The notes below the pieces were generated by a model. That model worked only from the letters and a program-made list of their open reading frames with translations, made no database searches and was not told where the DNA came from. A stretch of DNA of 64,000 bases, taken from Massilia aurea (GTDB lineage Bacteria > Pseudomonadota > Gammaproteobacteria > Burkholderiales > Burkholderiaceae_D). The stretch lies in the NCBI RefSeq assembly GCF_014200505.1, contig NZ_JACHBX010000001.1:62001-126000 (forward strand), read 5' to 3'. Positions 9,164 to 17,623 of the stretch are shown here, piece after piece. Both the position numbers and the translations under genes were made by a program. The stretch's first letter is position 1. Every line of letters starts with the position of its first letter.

Positions 9164-9889
9164 TTAGATGGCGTCCCAGGCCCCCGCCAGCACGGCGAGC
9201 GCGGCCAGACCGGCCGTCTCGGTGCGTAGCACGCGCGGCCCCATCGACAGCGACAGCGCGCCGGCGGCAACGGCCGCGTCTTCTTCGTGCGGCGTGAGCC
9301 CGCCTTCAGGGCCGATCAAGAGCGTGACCGCCTGCGGCGCATTCGCGCGCGCCCAGCCGGCCAGCGATTCGGTTGCGCGCGGACTGAGCAGGATGCGAGT
9401 CGTGCCCGCGCCCGCCGCCAGCCACGGTTGCACCTCCGCCATTGGGTGCAACTGCGCCAGCCGGTTGCGCCCGCATTGCTCCGATGCGGCCACAATGACG
9501 CCATGCCAGTGTGACTGGCGTTTCTCGAGCCGCTCGCCGGACAGGCGCACGACGCTGCGCGCCGCTGCCAGCGGCTGGATCGCGGCCACGCCCAGTTCAA
9601 CGGCCTTTTCGATGATCCAGTCCATTTTCGAGCCTTCCGGCAAGCCCTGGGCCAGCGTGACCGGGTAGGGCGCCTCGGTCTCGATCGCGTCGTGCCCGTC
9701 GATGACGGCAGTGGCGCGCCGCTTGCCGGTCTCGACCAGCGTGGCGCGGTATTGACCGCCTTCGCCATTGAACAGCGTCAGCGCGGCCCCGGGCTGCAGG
9801 CGCACCACATGCAGGTGATGCGCGACCGCTTCCGGCAGCTCGATCGTGTTGCCGCTAACAAGTGGCTGAGGACAATAAAAACGCGGCAT
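9164..9889 (-). CDS. rsmE: 16S rRNA (uracil(1498)-N(3))-methyltransferase RsmE
   Basis: A 241-residue SPOUT-class methyltransferase, the usual RsmE length. It methylates N3 of U1498 in 16S rRNA using S-adenosylmethionine. Visible signatures are the N-terminal PUA-like RNA-binding part (MPRFYCPQPL), EKAVELGVAAI at 94-104, and the trefoil-knot SAM-binding loops GPEGG at 193-197 and RVLRTETA at 219-226. The start is supported by AGGAG just upstream of the ATG. It stands alone, convergent with the receptor and divergent from tkt. Confidence 0.96.
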   Translation of the reverse strand: MPRFYCPQPLVSGNTIELPEAVAHHLHVVRLQPGAALTLFNGEGGQYRATLVETGKRRATAVIDGHDAIETEAPYPVTLAQGLPEGSKMDWIIEKAVELGVAAIQPLAAARSVVRLSGERLEKRQSHWHGVIVAASEQCGRNRLAQLHPMAEVQPWLAAGAGTTRILLSPRATESLAGWARANAPQAVTLLIGPEGGLTPHEEDAAVAAGALSLSMGPRVLRTETAGLAALAVLAGAWDAI

Positions 9890-9946
9890 GGCACTCCTGA
9901 AATCGCGGTGGACAGGGCTGCATTTTAAATCCTCGCTACATCGGTC

Positions 9947-9955
9947 TGGTAAAAT
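9947..9955 (+). promoter_or_regulatory. Possible extended -10 promoter of tkt
   Basis: TGG-TAAAAT at 9947-9955, about 57 nt before the tkt start, fits an extended -10 element. No good -35 is visible at 17 nt. Confidence 0.4.
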
Positions 9956-10012
9956 AACGGGCTACGGCCAGCCGCAGGCCACCAGCTTTCCAATCCCTGA
10001 TCCCCGATCTCC

Positions 10013-12010
10013 ATGAAATCTACGCAAACCACCACCCTGATGGCCAACGCGATCCGCGCGCTGGCGATGGACGCTGTTCAGCAAGCCAACTCGGGCCACC
10101 CGGGCATGCCAATGGGCATGGCCGAGATCGCCGTTGCGCTGTGGGACAAGCACTACCGTCATAATCCGGCCAATCCGGGCTGGATGAACCGCGACCGCTT
10201 CCTGCTGTCGAACGGCCATGGCTCGATGCTGCATTACGCGCTGCTGCACCTGGCAGGGTACGACCTGACGATGGGCGATCTGCGCGCCTTCCGCCAGATG
10301 CATTCCAAGACGCCGGGTCACCCTGAAGTGGGCATCACCCCGGGCGTGGAAACCACCACCGGCCCGCTGGGCCAGGGTATTGCCAACTCGGTCGGCATGG
10401 CGCTGGCTGAATGGCTGCTGGGCTACGAATTCAACCGTCCAGGCTACGACGTGGTGGATCACTACACCTATGCGTTCCTGGGCGACGGCTGCCTGATGGA
10501 AGGCATCTCGCACGAAGTGGCGTCGCTGGCCGGCACCCTCAAGCTCAACAAGCTGATCTGGCTGTACGACGACAACGGCATCTCCATCGACGGCAAGGTC
10601 GAAGGCTGGTTCACCGATGATACGCAAAAGCGCTTTGAAGCCTATGGCTGGAACGTGATCCCGAAGGTCGACGGTCACAGCGTCAAGGATATCGATGCCG
10701 CTATCGAGCAGGCCAAGACGTCGGATCGTCCAACGCTGATCTGCTGCAAGACGATCATCGGCAAGGGCGCACCGAACCTGGAAGGTGGCGACAAGGTCCA
10801 CGGCGCGCCACTGGGCGACAAGGAAATTGCCGCCGTGCGCCAGCACCTGGTCTGGGATCCGATCCCGTTCGACATTCCTGCCGAACTGTACGAAGCATGG
10901 GACGCGAAAGAGCGCGGCGCCCAGGTCGAAGGCGAATGGAACACGATGTTCGCGGCCTATCGCGGCGCACACCCTGAGCTGGCGAGCGAATTCGAGCGCC
11001 GCATGAAGGGCGAGCTGTCGGGTGAATTCACCAAGGCGCTGGACGCCGCGATTGCCAGCTGCATCGAGAAGCAGGAAACCATTGCCACCCGCAAGGCCTC
11101 GCAAAATGCAATCCAGGCGCTGGCCGCGAGCCTGCCAGAATTTTTGGGCGGCTCGGCCGACCTGACCGGTTCGAACCTGACCAACTGGAAAGAATCGGTT
11201 GCTGTGCGCTCGGGCATCGCCGGCAATCACATCAACTACGGCGTGCGCGAATTCGGCATGGCCGCGATCCAGAACGGCGTGGCGCTGCATGGCGGCTTCA
11301 TTCCGTTCGGCGCAACGTTCCTGACCTTCTCGGACTACAGCCGCAACGCGCTGCGCATGGCCTCGCTGATGAAGATCCGTTCGATCTCGGTCTTCACGCA
11401 CGATTCGATCGGCCTGGGCGAAGACGGTCCGACGCACCAGTCGGTCGAGCACGTCTCGTCGCTGCGCTTGATCCCGGGCCTGGACAACTGGCGTCCATGC
11501 GACACGGTCGAATCGGCCGTGGCATGGGGCGCAGCAGTCCAGCGCAAGGATGGCCCGACGACGCTGATTTTCTCGCGCCAGAACCTGCCGTTCATGGCCC
11601 GCGACACCCAGCAGGTCGCTGACGTCGCCAAGGGCGGCTATGTGCTGCGCGACACGCCGGACGCCAAAGTCATCCTGATCGCCACCGGTTCGGAAGTCGA
11701 GCTGGCCGTGAAGGCCTTCGACGCACTGGCCGCTGAAGGCATCGCCGCGCGCGTTGTCTCGATGCCGTCGACCGACGTGTTCGATCGCCAGAACGCCGCC
11801 TACAAGGCCAGCGTGCTGACCCGCGGCACGCCGCGCGTGGCCATCGAAGCCGGCATTACCGCCTTCTGGTACAAGTATGTGGGCCTCGAAGGCGCCGTGG
11901 TCGGCATCGACACCTTCGGTGAATCGGCGCCGGCGCCGGTGCTGTTCAAGCACTTTGGCTTCACCGTCGAGAACGTGGTTGCCAAGGCCAAACAAGTTAT
12001 CGCAGCGTAA
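10013..12010 (+). CDS. tkt: Transketolase
   Basis: A 665-residue thiamine-diphosphate enzyme that moves two-carbon ketol units between sugar phosphates in the non-oxidative pentose phosphate pathway. Seen directly: [10 protein letters not shown] near residue 26 with the conserved His, [14 protein letters not shown], and the ThDP/Mg motif GDGCLMEG starting near 156 and ending at the NNGIS-like [10 protein letters not shown]-terminal signatures are [15 protein letters not shown] and [11 protein letters not shown]. Length is typical. It is followed by its own terminator and then gap, so the two central-carbon genes sit together but are probably separately transcribed. Confidence 0.97.
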   Translation: MKSTQTTTLMANAIRALAMDAVQQANSGHPGMPMGMAEIAVALWDKHYRHNPANPGWMNRDRFLLSNGHGSMLHYALLHLAGYDLTMGDLRAFRQMHSKTPGHPEVGITPGVETTTGPLGQGIANSVGMALAEWLLGYEFNRPGYDVVDHYTYAFLGDGCLMEGISHEVASLAGTLKLNKLIWLYDDNGISIDGKVEGWFTDDTQKRFEAYGWNVIPKVDGHSVKDIDAAIEQAKTSDRPTLICCKTIIGKGAPNLEGGDKVHGAPLGDKEIAAVRQHLVWDPIPFDIPAELYEAWDAKERGAQVEGEWNTMFAAYRGAHPELASEFERRMKGELSGEFTKALDAAIASCIEKQETIATRKASQNAIQALAASLPEFLGGSADLTGSNLTNWKESVAVRSGIAGNHINYGVREFGMAAIQNGVALHGGFIPFGATFLTFSDYSRNALRMASLMKIRSISVFTHDSIGLGEDGPTHQSVEHVSSLRLIPGLDNWRPCDTVESAVAWGAAVQRKDGPTTLIFSRQNLPFMARDTQQVADVAKGGYVLRDTPDAKVILIATGSEVELAVKAFDALAAEGIAARVVSMPSTDVFDRQNAAYKASVLTRGTPRVAIEAGITAFWYKYVGLEGAVVGIDTFGESAPAPVLFKHFGFTVENVVAKAKQVIAA

Positions 12011-12021
12011 GCATTCGCCAG

Positions 12022-12057
12022 AAAACGGACTGTCCCGCAGGGATGGTCCGTTTTACT
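12022..12057 (+). terminator. Intrinsic terminator of tkt
   Basis: AAAACGGAC and GTCCGTTTT arms around a GC-rich loop. The closing T run is short, so efficiency may be moderate. Confidence 0.75.
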
Positions 12058-12099
12058 ATGTTCGTTACGAAAAAGTTTTTTTTCTACTAGGAGCCAAGC

Positions 12100-13110
12100 A
12101 TGACGATCAAAGTTGCAATCAATGGTTATGGCCGTATCGGCCGCAATATCCTGCGCGCATTCTACGAAGGCGGCAAGAAACAGGACATCCAGATCGTGGC
12201 GATCAACGACCTCGGCAATGCCGAGTCGAACGCCCACCTGACCCGCTACGATACCGCCCACGGCAAGTTCCCTGGCACCGTCACGGTCGAAGGCGACAAC
12301 ATGATCGTGAACGGCGATCCAATCCGTGTGTTCGCACAGCGCAATCCTGCGGAAATCCCATGGGGCGAGCTGGGCGTCGATGTCGTGCTCGAGTGCACCG
12401 GCTTCTTCACCACCAAAGAAAAAGCTTCGGCCCACATCAAGGGTGGCGCCAAGAAAGTCATCATCTCGGCCCCTGGCGGCAAGGATGTCGATGCGACCAT
12501 CGTGTTCGGCGTGAACCAGGACGTGCTGAAAAGCTCGGACACCGTCATCTCGAACGCATCGTGCACCACCAACTGCCTGGCCCCGCTGGTCAAGCCGCTG
12601 CATGACGCCATCGGCCTGGAAACCGGCCTGATGACCACCGTGCACTCGTACACCAACGACCAGGTGCTGACCGACGTGATGCACGAAGACTTGCGCCGTG
12701 CCCGCTCGGCCACGCAGTCGATGATCCCGACCAAGACCGGCGCTGCCGCTGCAGTCGGCCTGGTGCTGCCAGAACTGAACGGCAAGCTGGATGGCTTCGC
12801 GATCCGCGTGCCGACCATCAATGTGTCGATCGTCGACCTGACCTTCATCGCCAAGCGCGACACCACCGTCGATGAAATCAACCAGATCATGAAGACGGCC
12901 GCCGATGGCGCGCTGAACGGCATCCTGACGTACCAGACCGAGCCGCTGGTGTCGGTCGACTTCAACCACAACCCGGCCTCGTCGAACTTCGACGCGACCC
13001 TGACCAAAGTGTCGGGCCGCCTGGTCAAAGTGACGTCGTGGTATGACAACGAGTGGGGCTTCTCGAACCGCATGCTCGACACCACCGTTGCGCTGATGAA
13101 CGCCAAGTAA
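12100..13110 (+). CDS. gap: Glyceraldehyde-3-phosphate dehydrogenase, type I
   Basis: A 336-residue glycolytic/gluconeogenic enzyme that oxidises and phosphorylates glyceraldehyde 3-phosphate to 1,3-bisphosphoglycerate. The NAD-binding start NGYGRIGRN is at residues 8-16. Asp37 in INDLG favours NAD over NADP. The catalytic Cys155 lies in [13 protein letters not shown], and [12 protein letters not shown] marks the C-terminal part. The start is supported by AGGAG at 12089-12093. A strong terminator follows. A degenerate copy of two segments of its 3' end lies downstream (see 13232-13283). Confidence 0.97.
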   Translation: MTIKVAINGYGRIGRNILRAFYEGGKKQDIQIVAINDLGNAESNAHLTRYDTAHGKFPGTVTVEGDNMIVNGDPIRVFAQRNPAEIPWGELGVDVVLECTGFFTTKEKASAHIKGGAKKVIISAPGGKDVDATIVFGVNQDVLKSSDTVISNASCTTNCLAPLVKPLHDAIGLETGLMTTVHSYTNDQVLTDVMHEDLRRARSATQSMIPTKTGAAAAVGLVLPELNGKLDGFAIRVPTINVSIVDLTFIAKRDTTVDEINQIMKTAADGALNGILTYQTEPLVSVDFNHNPASSNFDATLTKVSGRLVKVTSWYDNEWGFSNRMLDTTVALMNAK

Positions 13111-13128
13111 CCGGTTCTTGTCGATCGT

Positions 13129-13164
13129 AAAACCCGGTAAGGCGCAGGCCTTCCGGGTTTTTTT
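13129..13164 (+). terminator. Intrinsic terminator of gap
   Basis: AAAACCCGG and CCGGGTTTT arms with an inner AAGGC/GCCTT stem and a T run. Confidence 0.92.
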
Positions 13165-13231
13165 ACGTCGCGCAGATTGGATGGATGCTCTTTTTTACCG
13201 GCAGCGCATTGCGGGATATGAACGCCTGATG

Positions 13232-13283
13232 GGTCGGCCCGCCTGGTCAACGTGACGTCGCACGCTCGACACCATGGCTGAGC
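13232..13283 (+). pseudogene. Degenerate duplicate of the gap 3' end
   Basis: A block at about 13233-13260 matches gap 13013-13040 at 26 of 28 bases by eye (coding for the GRLVKVTS segment). A second block (GCTCGACACCA) matches gap a little further on, with the roughly 30 bases between them missing. No open reading frame is preserved. This looks like a deleted, decaying partial duplication lying about 120 bp beyond the intact gene. Confidence 0.55.
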
Positions 13284-13303
13284 AGGGAGGCATCTCGACG
13301 GTG

Positions 13304-13403
13304 ATGCGCTACAGCTTCACCGATAACCTCATCCTGCGCGCCGGCATGAAGAATATCGCCGACCGGTCGTCAGCTGTACGTGACGGGCAACTACAAGTTC
13401 TAA
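13304..13403 (+). pseudogene. C-terminal remnant of a TonB-dependent receptor
   Basis: The translation from 13304 reads MRYSFTDNLILRAGMKNIADR, which is the typical penultimate-strand region of a TonB-dependent receptor barrel. The expected ending QLYVTGNYKF followed by a stop is present at 13371-13403 but one frame over. A frameshift or internal deletion therefore separates the two parts, and nothing else of the gene remains. A good terminator still follows, as expected for an old 3' gene end. Confidence 0.6.
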
Positions 13404-13415
13404 GCTGCACGCAAG

Positions 13416-13452
13416 AAGGGCCGGATCCCTGGCGGGAGCCGGCCCTTTTTTT
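13416..13452 (+). terminator. Intrinsic terminator after the receptor remnant
   Basis: AAGGGCCGG and CCGGCCCTT arms followed by seven T residues. It probably belonged to the lost receptor gene and now separates gap from map. Confidence 0.85.
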
Positions 13453-13479
13453 ATTGATGCACGTCCTGTTGCAGACTGA

Positions 13480-14247
13480 TCAGCGCTTGTCCGGCCACGG
13501 CGTCAGGATCTCGGCGCCATTCTTCGTTACCACCAGCATATGTTCCCACTGCGCCGACAGCGAACCGTCGCGCGTCATCACGGTCCAGCCATCCTCCAAC
13601 TGGATCACGTCGTCTTCGCCCATATTGATCATCGGCTCGACCGTAAAGGTCATGCCTTCCTTCAGCAGCAGGCCCGTATTCTTGCGACCGTAATGCAGCA
13701 CCTGCGGTTCTTCGTGGTAGACACGGCCGATGCCGTGGCCGCAGTAGTCGCGCACGACCGAGAAGCCGGCGCCTTCGGCCAGCGTCTGGATCGCGTGGCC
13801 GACGTCGCCCAGGCGCGCGCCCGGGCCGACGGCGCGGATGCCCGCCATCATGGCGTCATAGGTGACCTCGACCAGCTTCTTCGCTTCGGGCGACGGCGTG
13901 CCGGCAAAGTACATGCGGCTCGTATCGCCATGCCAGCCATCCTTGATCACGGTCACGTCGATGTTGACGATGTCGCCGTCCTTGAGGATGTCCTTCTCGC
14001 TCGGGATGCCGTGGCAGACCACGCCGTTGATCGACGTGCACAGGGTTTTCGGGAAGCCGTGGTAACCGATATTGGCCGGCGTGGCCTTCTGCACCTTGCG
14101 GATGTAGTCGTGGCAGCGGCGGTCGAGTTCTTCGGTGGACACGCCGGGCACGACGAATTCCTTGATCATGTCCAGCACTTCGGCGGCCATGCGGCCGGCC
14201 ACACGCATCTTGGCGATGTCTTTGTCGTTCTTGAGTTTGATGGTCAT
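13480..14247 (-). CDS. map: Methionine aminopeptidase, type I
   Basis: A 255-residue cytosolic metalloprotease that removes the initiator methionine from new proteins. The five metal ligands are all present: Asp97, Asp108, His171, Glu204 and Glu235, together with His79 of the substrate pocket. The ATG at 14247 (MTIKLKND) matches the normal family start; an ATG at 14289 would add a 14-residue Arg-rich leader unlike known Map proteins. No clear Shine-Dalgarno precedes either start. It stands alone between converging and diverging genes; rpsB, a frequent neighbour, is not in view. Confidence 0.95.
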   Translation of the reverse strand: MTIKLKNDKDIAKMRVAGRMAAEVLDMIKEFVVPGVSTEELDRRCHDYIRKVQKATPANIGYHGFPKTLCTSINGVVCHGIPSEKDILKDGDIVNIDVTVIKDGWHGDTSRMYFAGTPSPEAKKLVEVTYDAMMAGIRAVGPGARLGDVGHAIQTLAEGAGFSVVRDYCGHGIGRVYHEEPQVLHYGRKNTGLLLKEGMTFTVEPMINMGEDDVIQLEDGWTVMTRDGSLSAQWEHMLVVTKNGAEILTPWPDKR

Positions 14248-14326
14248 ACGGGAGGCAGTAGCGCGGCGGCGCCGCAGGCAAACCGCCATGATACCGCGTT
14301 GGCGCCAGGCAAGCAGGATAGTGCAA

Positions 14327-14360
14327 GAAAAATGCCCGCCAGGCTGGGCCGGGCGGGCAT
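14327..14360 (-). terminator. Intrinsic terminator of the receptor gene at 14401-17295
   Basis: On the minus strand, ATGCCCGCC and GGCGGGCAT arms with a T run follow the receptor stop by about 40 nt. Confidence 0.9.
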
Positions 14361-14400
14361 CGGTCAGGACTTCAGGACGGGGTCTTGCGACCCCGATCCA

Positions 14401-17295
14401 TCAGAAGTTCTGGGTGTAGCGGACGTACATGAAGCGGTCCAGCGAGGTATCAGCATCGACCGAAGCTGCCGACGCTTGCGTGTTGTACACGGTGCGTGGC
14501 GACTTGTCGAAGACGTTGTTGATACCGAACAGGATGCGGCCATCCCAGCTGGTCTTGTAGCCAACGCTCACGTCATGGATCGTGATCGAACCCAGTTTGT
14601 TGGCGCCGGTGCCGAAGGTTGCTTCGTAGTCAGGCAGGTTGCACTCGATGGTCGAGGTGTAGCAGCTGTCCTTGACCGGGCTGTAGTAGCGGAAGCCCCA
14701 GGTGGCGCTCCAGTTGCCCATGGCCCAGTCGACGTTGGTGTTCGACTTCACGCGGTTGTAGAAGTACTCACCGGCGTAGTTGTTCCACTCCGAATCAGCA
14801 CCGCTGCGGGTACGGAACGTGTCGACGTACGAAGTTTCGTTACGGATGTTGAACTGGCCGTAAGCGGTGCGTGGCAGACGATAGTTAATCGACATGTCCA
14901 GGCCTTCGGTTTCCATGTTGCCCAGGTTGGCGTTACCGCGCGACAGCGTGGTGATCTGGCCGGTGACCGGGTCACGACGGATTGCCGAGCAGAAGTTGGC
15001 GCTACCGTTGATGAAGCACTCGTTGGCAACGTAGGTCGCGCTGATCGCGGTGATACGGTTGTCGATCGAGATGTTGTACCAGTCCAGGCCAACCGACAGG
15101 CCAGGCACGAACGATGGGCTGTAGACGAAGCCGACCGTTTTGGTCGTTGCGGTTTCTGGTTCCAGGAATGCATTGCCGGCGCCGGTGTTGAACGCGACGG
15201 TCGACTGGATACCAACGGCGCTAGGGATCGGGGTACCGGCCTGGTTGACCTGACGGTAGGTTGGCGTGGTGCCCGATGCAACGCAGCGTGCCTGGACAGC
15301 TGGGTTACGTGCTGCGTCGCCGTACACGGTGTCGCATGGATCCAGGAACGTGTCGAACGACTGCGAACCGCCGCCGAAGGTGTCGCCCAGGGTTGGAGCG
15401 CGGAAGCCCTCAGCCCAGGTACCACGAATCAGCACGTCCTTGACCGGCTTGTACATGAAGCTGGCCTTGCTGTTGTTGGTCACGCCAAAGTTGCTGTAGT
15501 CCGAGTGGCGGGTGGCCAGGTTGAAGCTCAGCAGTTCTGCGAAAGGCATTGCCTTCAGGACAGGGATTTGCAGCTCGGCGTACGCTTCACGCACGGTGTA
15601 GCGACCGTAGGTGGCATTGCCAGCCAGATCGGTCGAGTAGCCCGATTGCTCGAACTGGCCTGGAACTTCCTGGCCCTTGACTTCACGGTGTTCGATACCG
15701 ACTGCCAGACCCAGTGCACCGGCTGGCAGCTGGAACAGTTCGCCAGCCAGATCAGCGGTAGCGCTGTTGACGGTCGAGCCGTAGGTCGACTGGCCGGTCG
15801 AGTTGATGTAGGCCAGTGCTTCCGGGGTCGACGCCGATGGGCCACCCAGGACGTTGAACGGCACGCACGACGACAGGCCGATCGGGTTAGCTGCAGTACC
15901 GCACTGGACGACGCCGGCCGAGTTGAGGAACGATGGGCCCAGGGCGTTTTTCAGGTTCAGCAGGTTGATGTTGCCGGTACCGAATTGCGAACCCGAGACC
16001 TTGCTGTGGTTGTAGCCAGCGCTCCAGTTCCATGCCAGATCCTTGACGGTGAAATCACCTTCCAGGGTTGCATCGATGTGCAGTGTGCGGTTTTCGGTTT
16101 CGGTAATACGCTTGAGTTCGGTGGTGCGACGTGCGAAGTACAGGTCCTGACCCAGGCCGGCGCCAGCGACGCTGTTGCCGTACGGGTTGTAGTAGCTGTT
16201 CTTGTCGATGTAGACCGGGTAGTTCGGCTGGCTGGTCGAGGTCAGCGGGTAGCCGGCGACCGTCTGCGACGAGCTGCGCTGCGAGTACATCGCGGTGGTC
16301 TTGAAGCGCATGTCTTTCGGCAGCGCGATCTCGCCCTTGACGAACAGGGTGTCCAGCTTGCTCGGGATGAGCAGGTCCATGTCCTGGGTCGAGTTGTAGC
16401 GATCGTCGATCCCGTTGGCGTATGGGTGGTAGTTGTTCGGGTTGCGCGAGTCTGCGCCGACACCCTGGCCGTCGAAGCTGCCGGTGTGGTTCAGGGTCTG
16501 GTTGAAGCTGCCAGCGCCGGTGGCCAGCGAGCCGCCGGTACGTGGATTGACCGGGGTGATACGACCCCATGGACCGGTACCCAGACCATCGAATGGGTGA
16601 GCAGGACCGTTCGTGAACGAGCTGATCGCACGGGTCATGGTGCCCACGCGGCCGGATTCGGTGTGCGACAGGCCGAACATCAGCGATGCTTTGTCATCGC
16701 CGGCGCCGTAGCTCAGCGAGAAGTCCTTGTTCTTGCCGTCGTTCTTTTCGTACTGGCCCGTGTACAGCGACAGCTGGCCGCCCTGCATGTTCTTTTTCAG
16801 GATGATGTTGATCACGCCTGCAATTGCGTCCGAGCCGTAGATCGACGAAGCGCCGTCCTTCAGGATCTCCATGCGCTCGATCATCGACGATGGAATGGTC
16901 GACAAGTCGGTGAAGCCATCGACCGACTGCGTCCAGCGCTTGCCGTCAACCAGCACCAGCAGGCGGTTCGAGCCCAGGTTGCGCAGGCTGACGTACTGAC
17001 CACCGATTTCGCTGTTCGAAGTCAACGAACCCGAGCGGGAGAAGTCAGGCGCACCGGCCGACGACAGGTTGTTCAGGATCTCGCCGACGGTCACCAGACC
17101 GGTCTTCTGGATCTGTTCCTGGCTCATGATCTGGATCGGCTGTGCCGTCTCCAGGTCAACCTGGCGAATACGCGAACCGGTCACTTCGACGCGCTGTGGC
17201 GCAGCGACTTCCTGCGCGATCGCAGCGGTCATGCCAAGGGTCATACCGCCGAGGCAAATAGCGCGGACCGAACGGGACAAGAGTGTTTCCATCAT
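14401..17295 (-). CDS. TonB-dependent receptor, downstream member of a tandem pair
   Basis: A 964-residue outer-membrane receptor. The N-terminus ([16 protein letters not shown]... ending AAIAQ) is a signal peptide, followed by the TonB-box-like [18 protein letters not shown]. The plug includes [19 protein letters not shown] and [12 protein letters not shown]. The barrel ends [12 protein letters not shown]. It is clearly paralogous to the next gene (17624-20518), with the same length and long shared stretches, and to the receptor at 31804-34689 at its N-terminus. The start is fixed by AGGAG (minus strand, 17305-17309) nine bases before the ATG. It has its own promoter and terminator. Ligand unknown. 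Confidence 0.92.
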   Translation of the reverse strand: MMETLLSRSVRAICLGGMTLGMTAAIAQEVAAPQRVEVTGSRIRQVDLETAQPIQIMSQEQIQKTGLVTVGEILNNLSSAGAPDFSRSGSLTSNSEIGGQYVSLRNLGSNRLLVLVDGKRWTQSVDGFTDLSTIPSSMIERMEILKDGASSIYGSDAIAGVINIILKKNMQGGQLSLYTGQYEKNDGKNKDFSLSYGAGDDKASLMFGLSHTESGRVGTMTRAISSFTNGPAHPFDGLGTGPWGRITPVNPRTGGSLATGAGSFNQTLNHTGSFDGQGVGADSRNPNNYHPYANGIDDRYNSTQDMDLLIPSKLDTLFVKGEIALPKDMRFKTTAMYSQRSSSQTVAGYPLTSTSQPNYPVYIDKNSYYNPYGNSVAGAGLGQDLYFARRTTELKRITETENRTLHIDATLEGDFTVKDLAWNWSAGYNHSKVSGSQFGTGNINLLNLKNALGPSFLNSAGVVQCGTAANPIGLSSCVPFNVLGGPSASTPEALAYINSTGQSTYGSTVNSATADLAGELFQLPAGALGLAVGIEHREVKGQEVPGQFEQSGYSTDLAGNATYGRYTVREAYAELQIPVLKAMPFAELLSFNLATRHSDYSNFGVTNNSKASFMYKPVKDVLIRGTWAEGFRAPTLGDTFGGGSQSFDTFLDPCDTVYGDAARNPAVQARCVASGTTPTYRQVNQAGTPIPSAVGIQSTVAFNTGAGNAFLEPETATTKTVGFVYSPSFVPGLSVGLDWYNISIDNRITAISATYVANECFINGSANFCSAIRRDPVTGQITTLSRGNANLGNMETEGLDMSINYRLPRTAYGQFNIRNETSYVDTFRTRSGADSEWNNYAGEYFYNRVKSNTNVDWAMGNWSATWGFRYYSPVKDSCYTSTIECNLPDYEATFGTGANKLGSITIHDVSVGYKTSWDGRILFGINNVFDKSPRTVYNTQASAASVDADTSLDRFMYVRYTQNF

Positions 17296-17419
17296 GTTGC
17301 AGAACTCCTAGGGTGTATGCGCGGCGGGACCTGGGTAAGGACCTGCCACCGAAAAATGTCGCGGAGCGACTCGCTGAAAAACGCCAACTAATTTGGTTAA
17401 ACGACTTTTCAAGTCAGCA

Positions 17420-17449
17420 ATAAAACCATTCGGGGTACTTCACTGTCAA
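17420..17449 (-). promoter_or_regulatory. Promoter of the receptor gene starting at 17295
   Basis: On the minus strand, -35 TTGACA (17444-17449), an 18-nt spacer ending ATGG, then -10 TTTTAT (17420-17425) followed by TGC. This matches the promoter at 34790-34819 closely. A GTAAATACAC element (opposite orientation to the TGTATTT box of the others) lies about 47 nt further upstream. Confidence 0.7.
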
Positions 17450-17571
17450 TGCATACGCACCAGAAGGGTGAGAATGTGACAGTTTTGTTGCAGAAATGTG
17501 TATTTACTCTTTTTCGATATGACATGTAATTGACTATATGGTTACTTGCTGATCTAAGTTTGGCTGAGCGC

Positions 17572-17606
17572 AAAAAAGCCCGCCCGGCTTGCGCCGGGCG
17601 GGCTTT
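17572..17606 (-). terminator. Intrinsic terminator of the receptor gene at 17624-20518
   Basis: On the minus strand, AAAGCCCGCCCGGC and GCCGGGCGGGCTTT arms followed by a T run, just after the stop codon. Confidence 0.95.
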
Positions 17607-17623
17607 CAACGCAATTAAATTGC

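Noticed and set aside
6193..9270. Open reading frame of over 1000 codons on the minus strand opposite the second receptor
   Set aside because: It is a GC-rich antisense shadow: Arg/Val/Gly-rich, with no recognisable domain, and it overlaps a clear receptor gene with a ribosome-binding site and signal peptide.
13540..17391. Plus-strand open reading frame of about 1280 codons across map and a receptor
   Set aside because: It is antisense to two well-supported genes, and its composition is typical of reverse-strand reading in GC-rich DNA.
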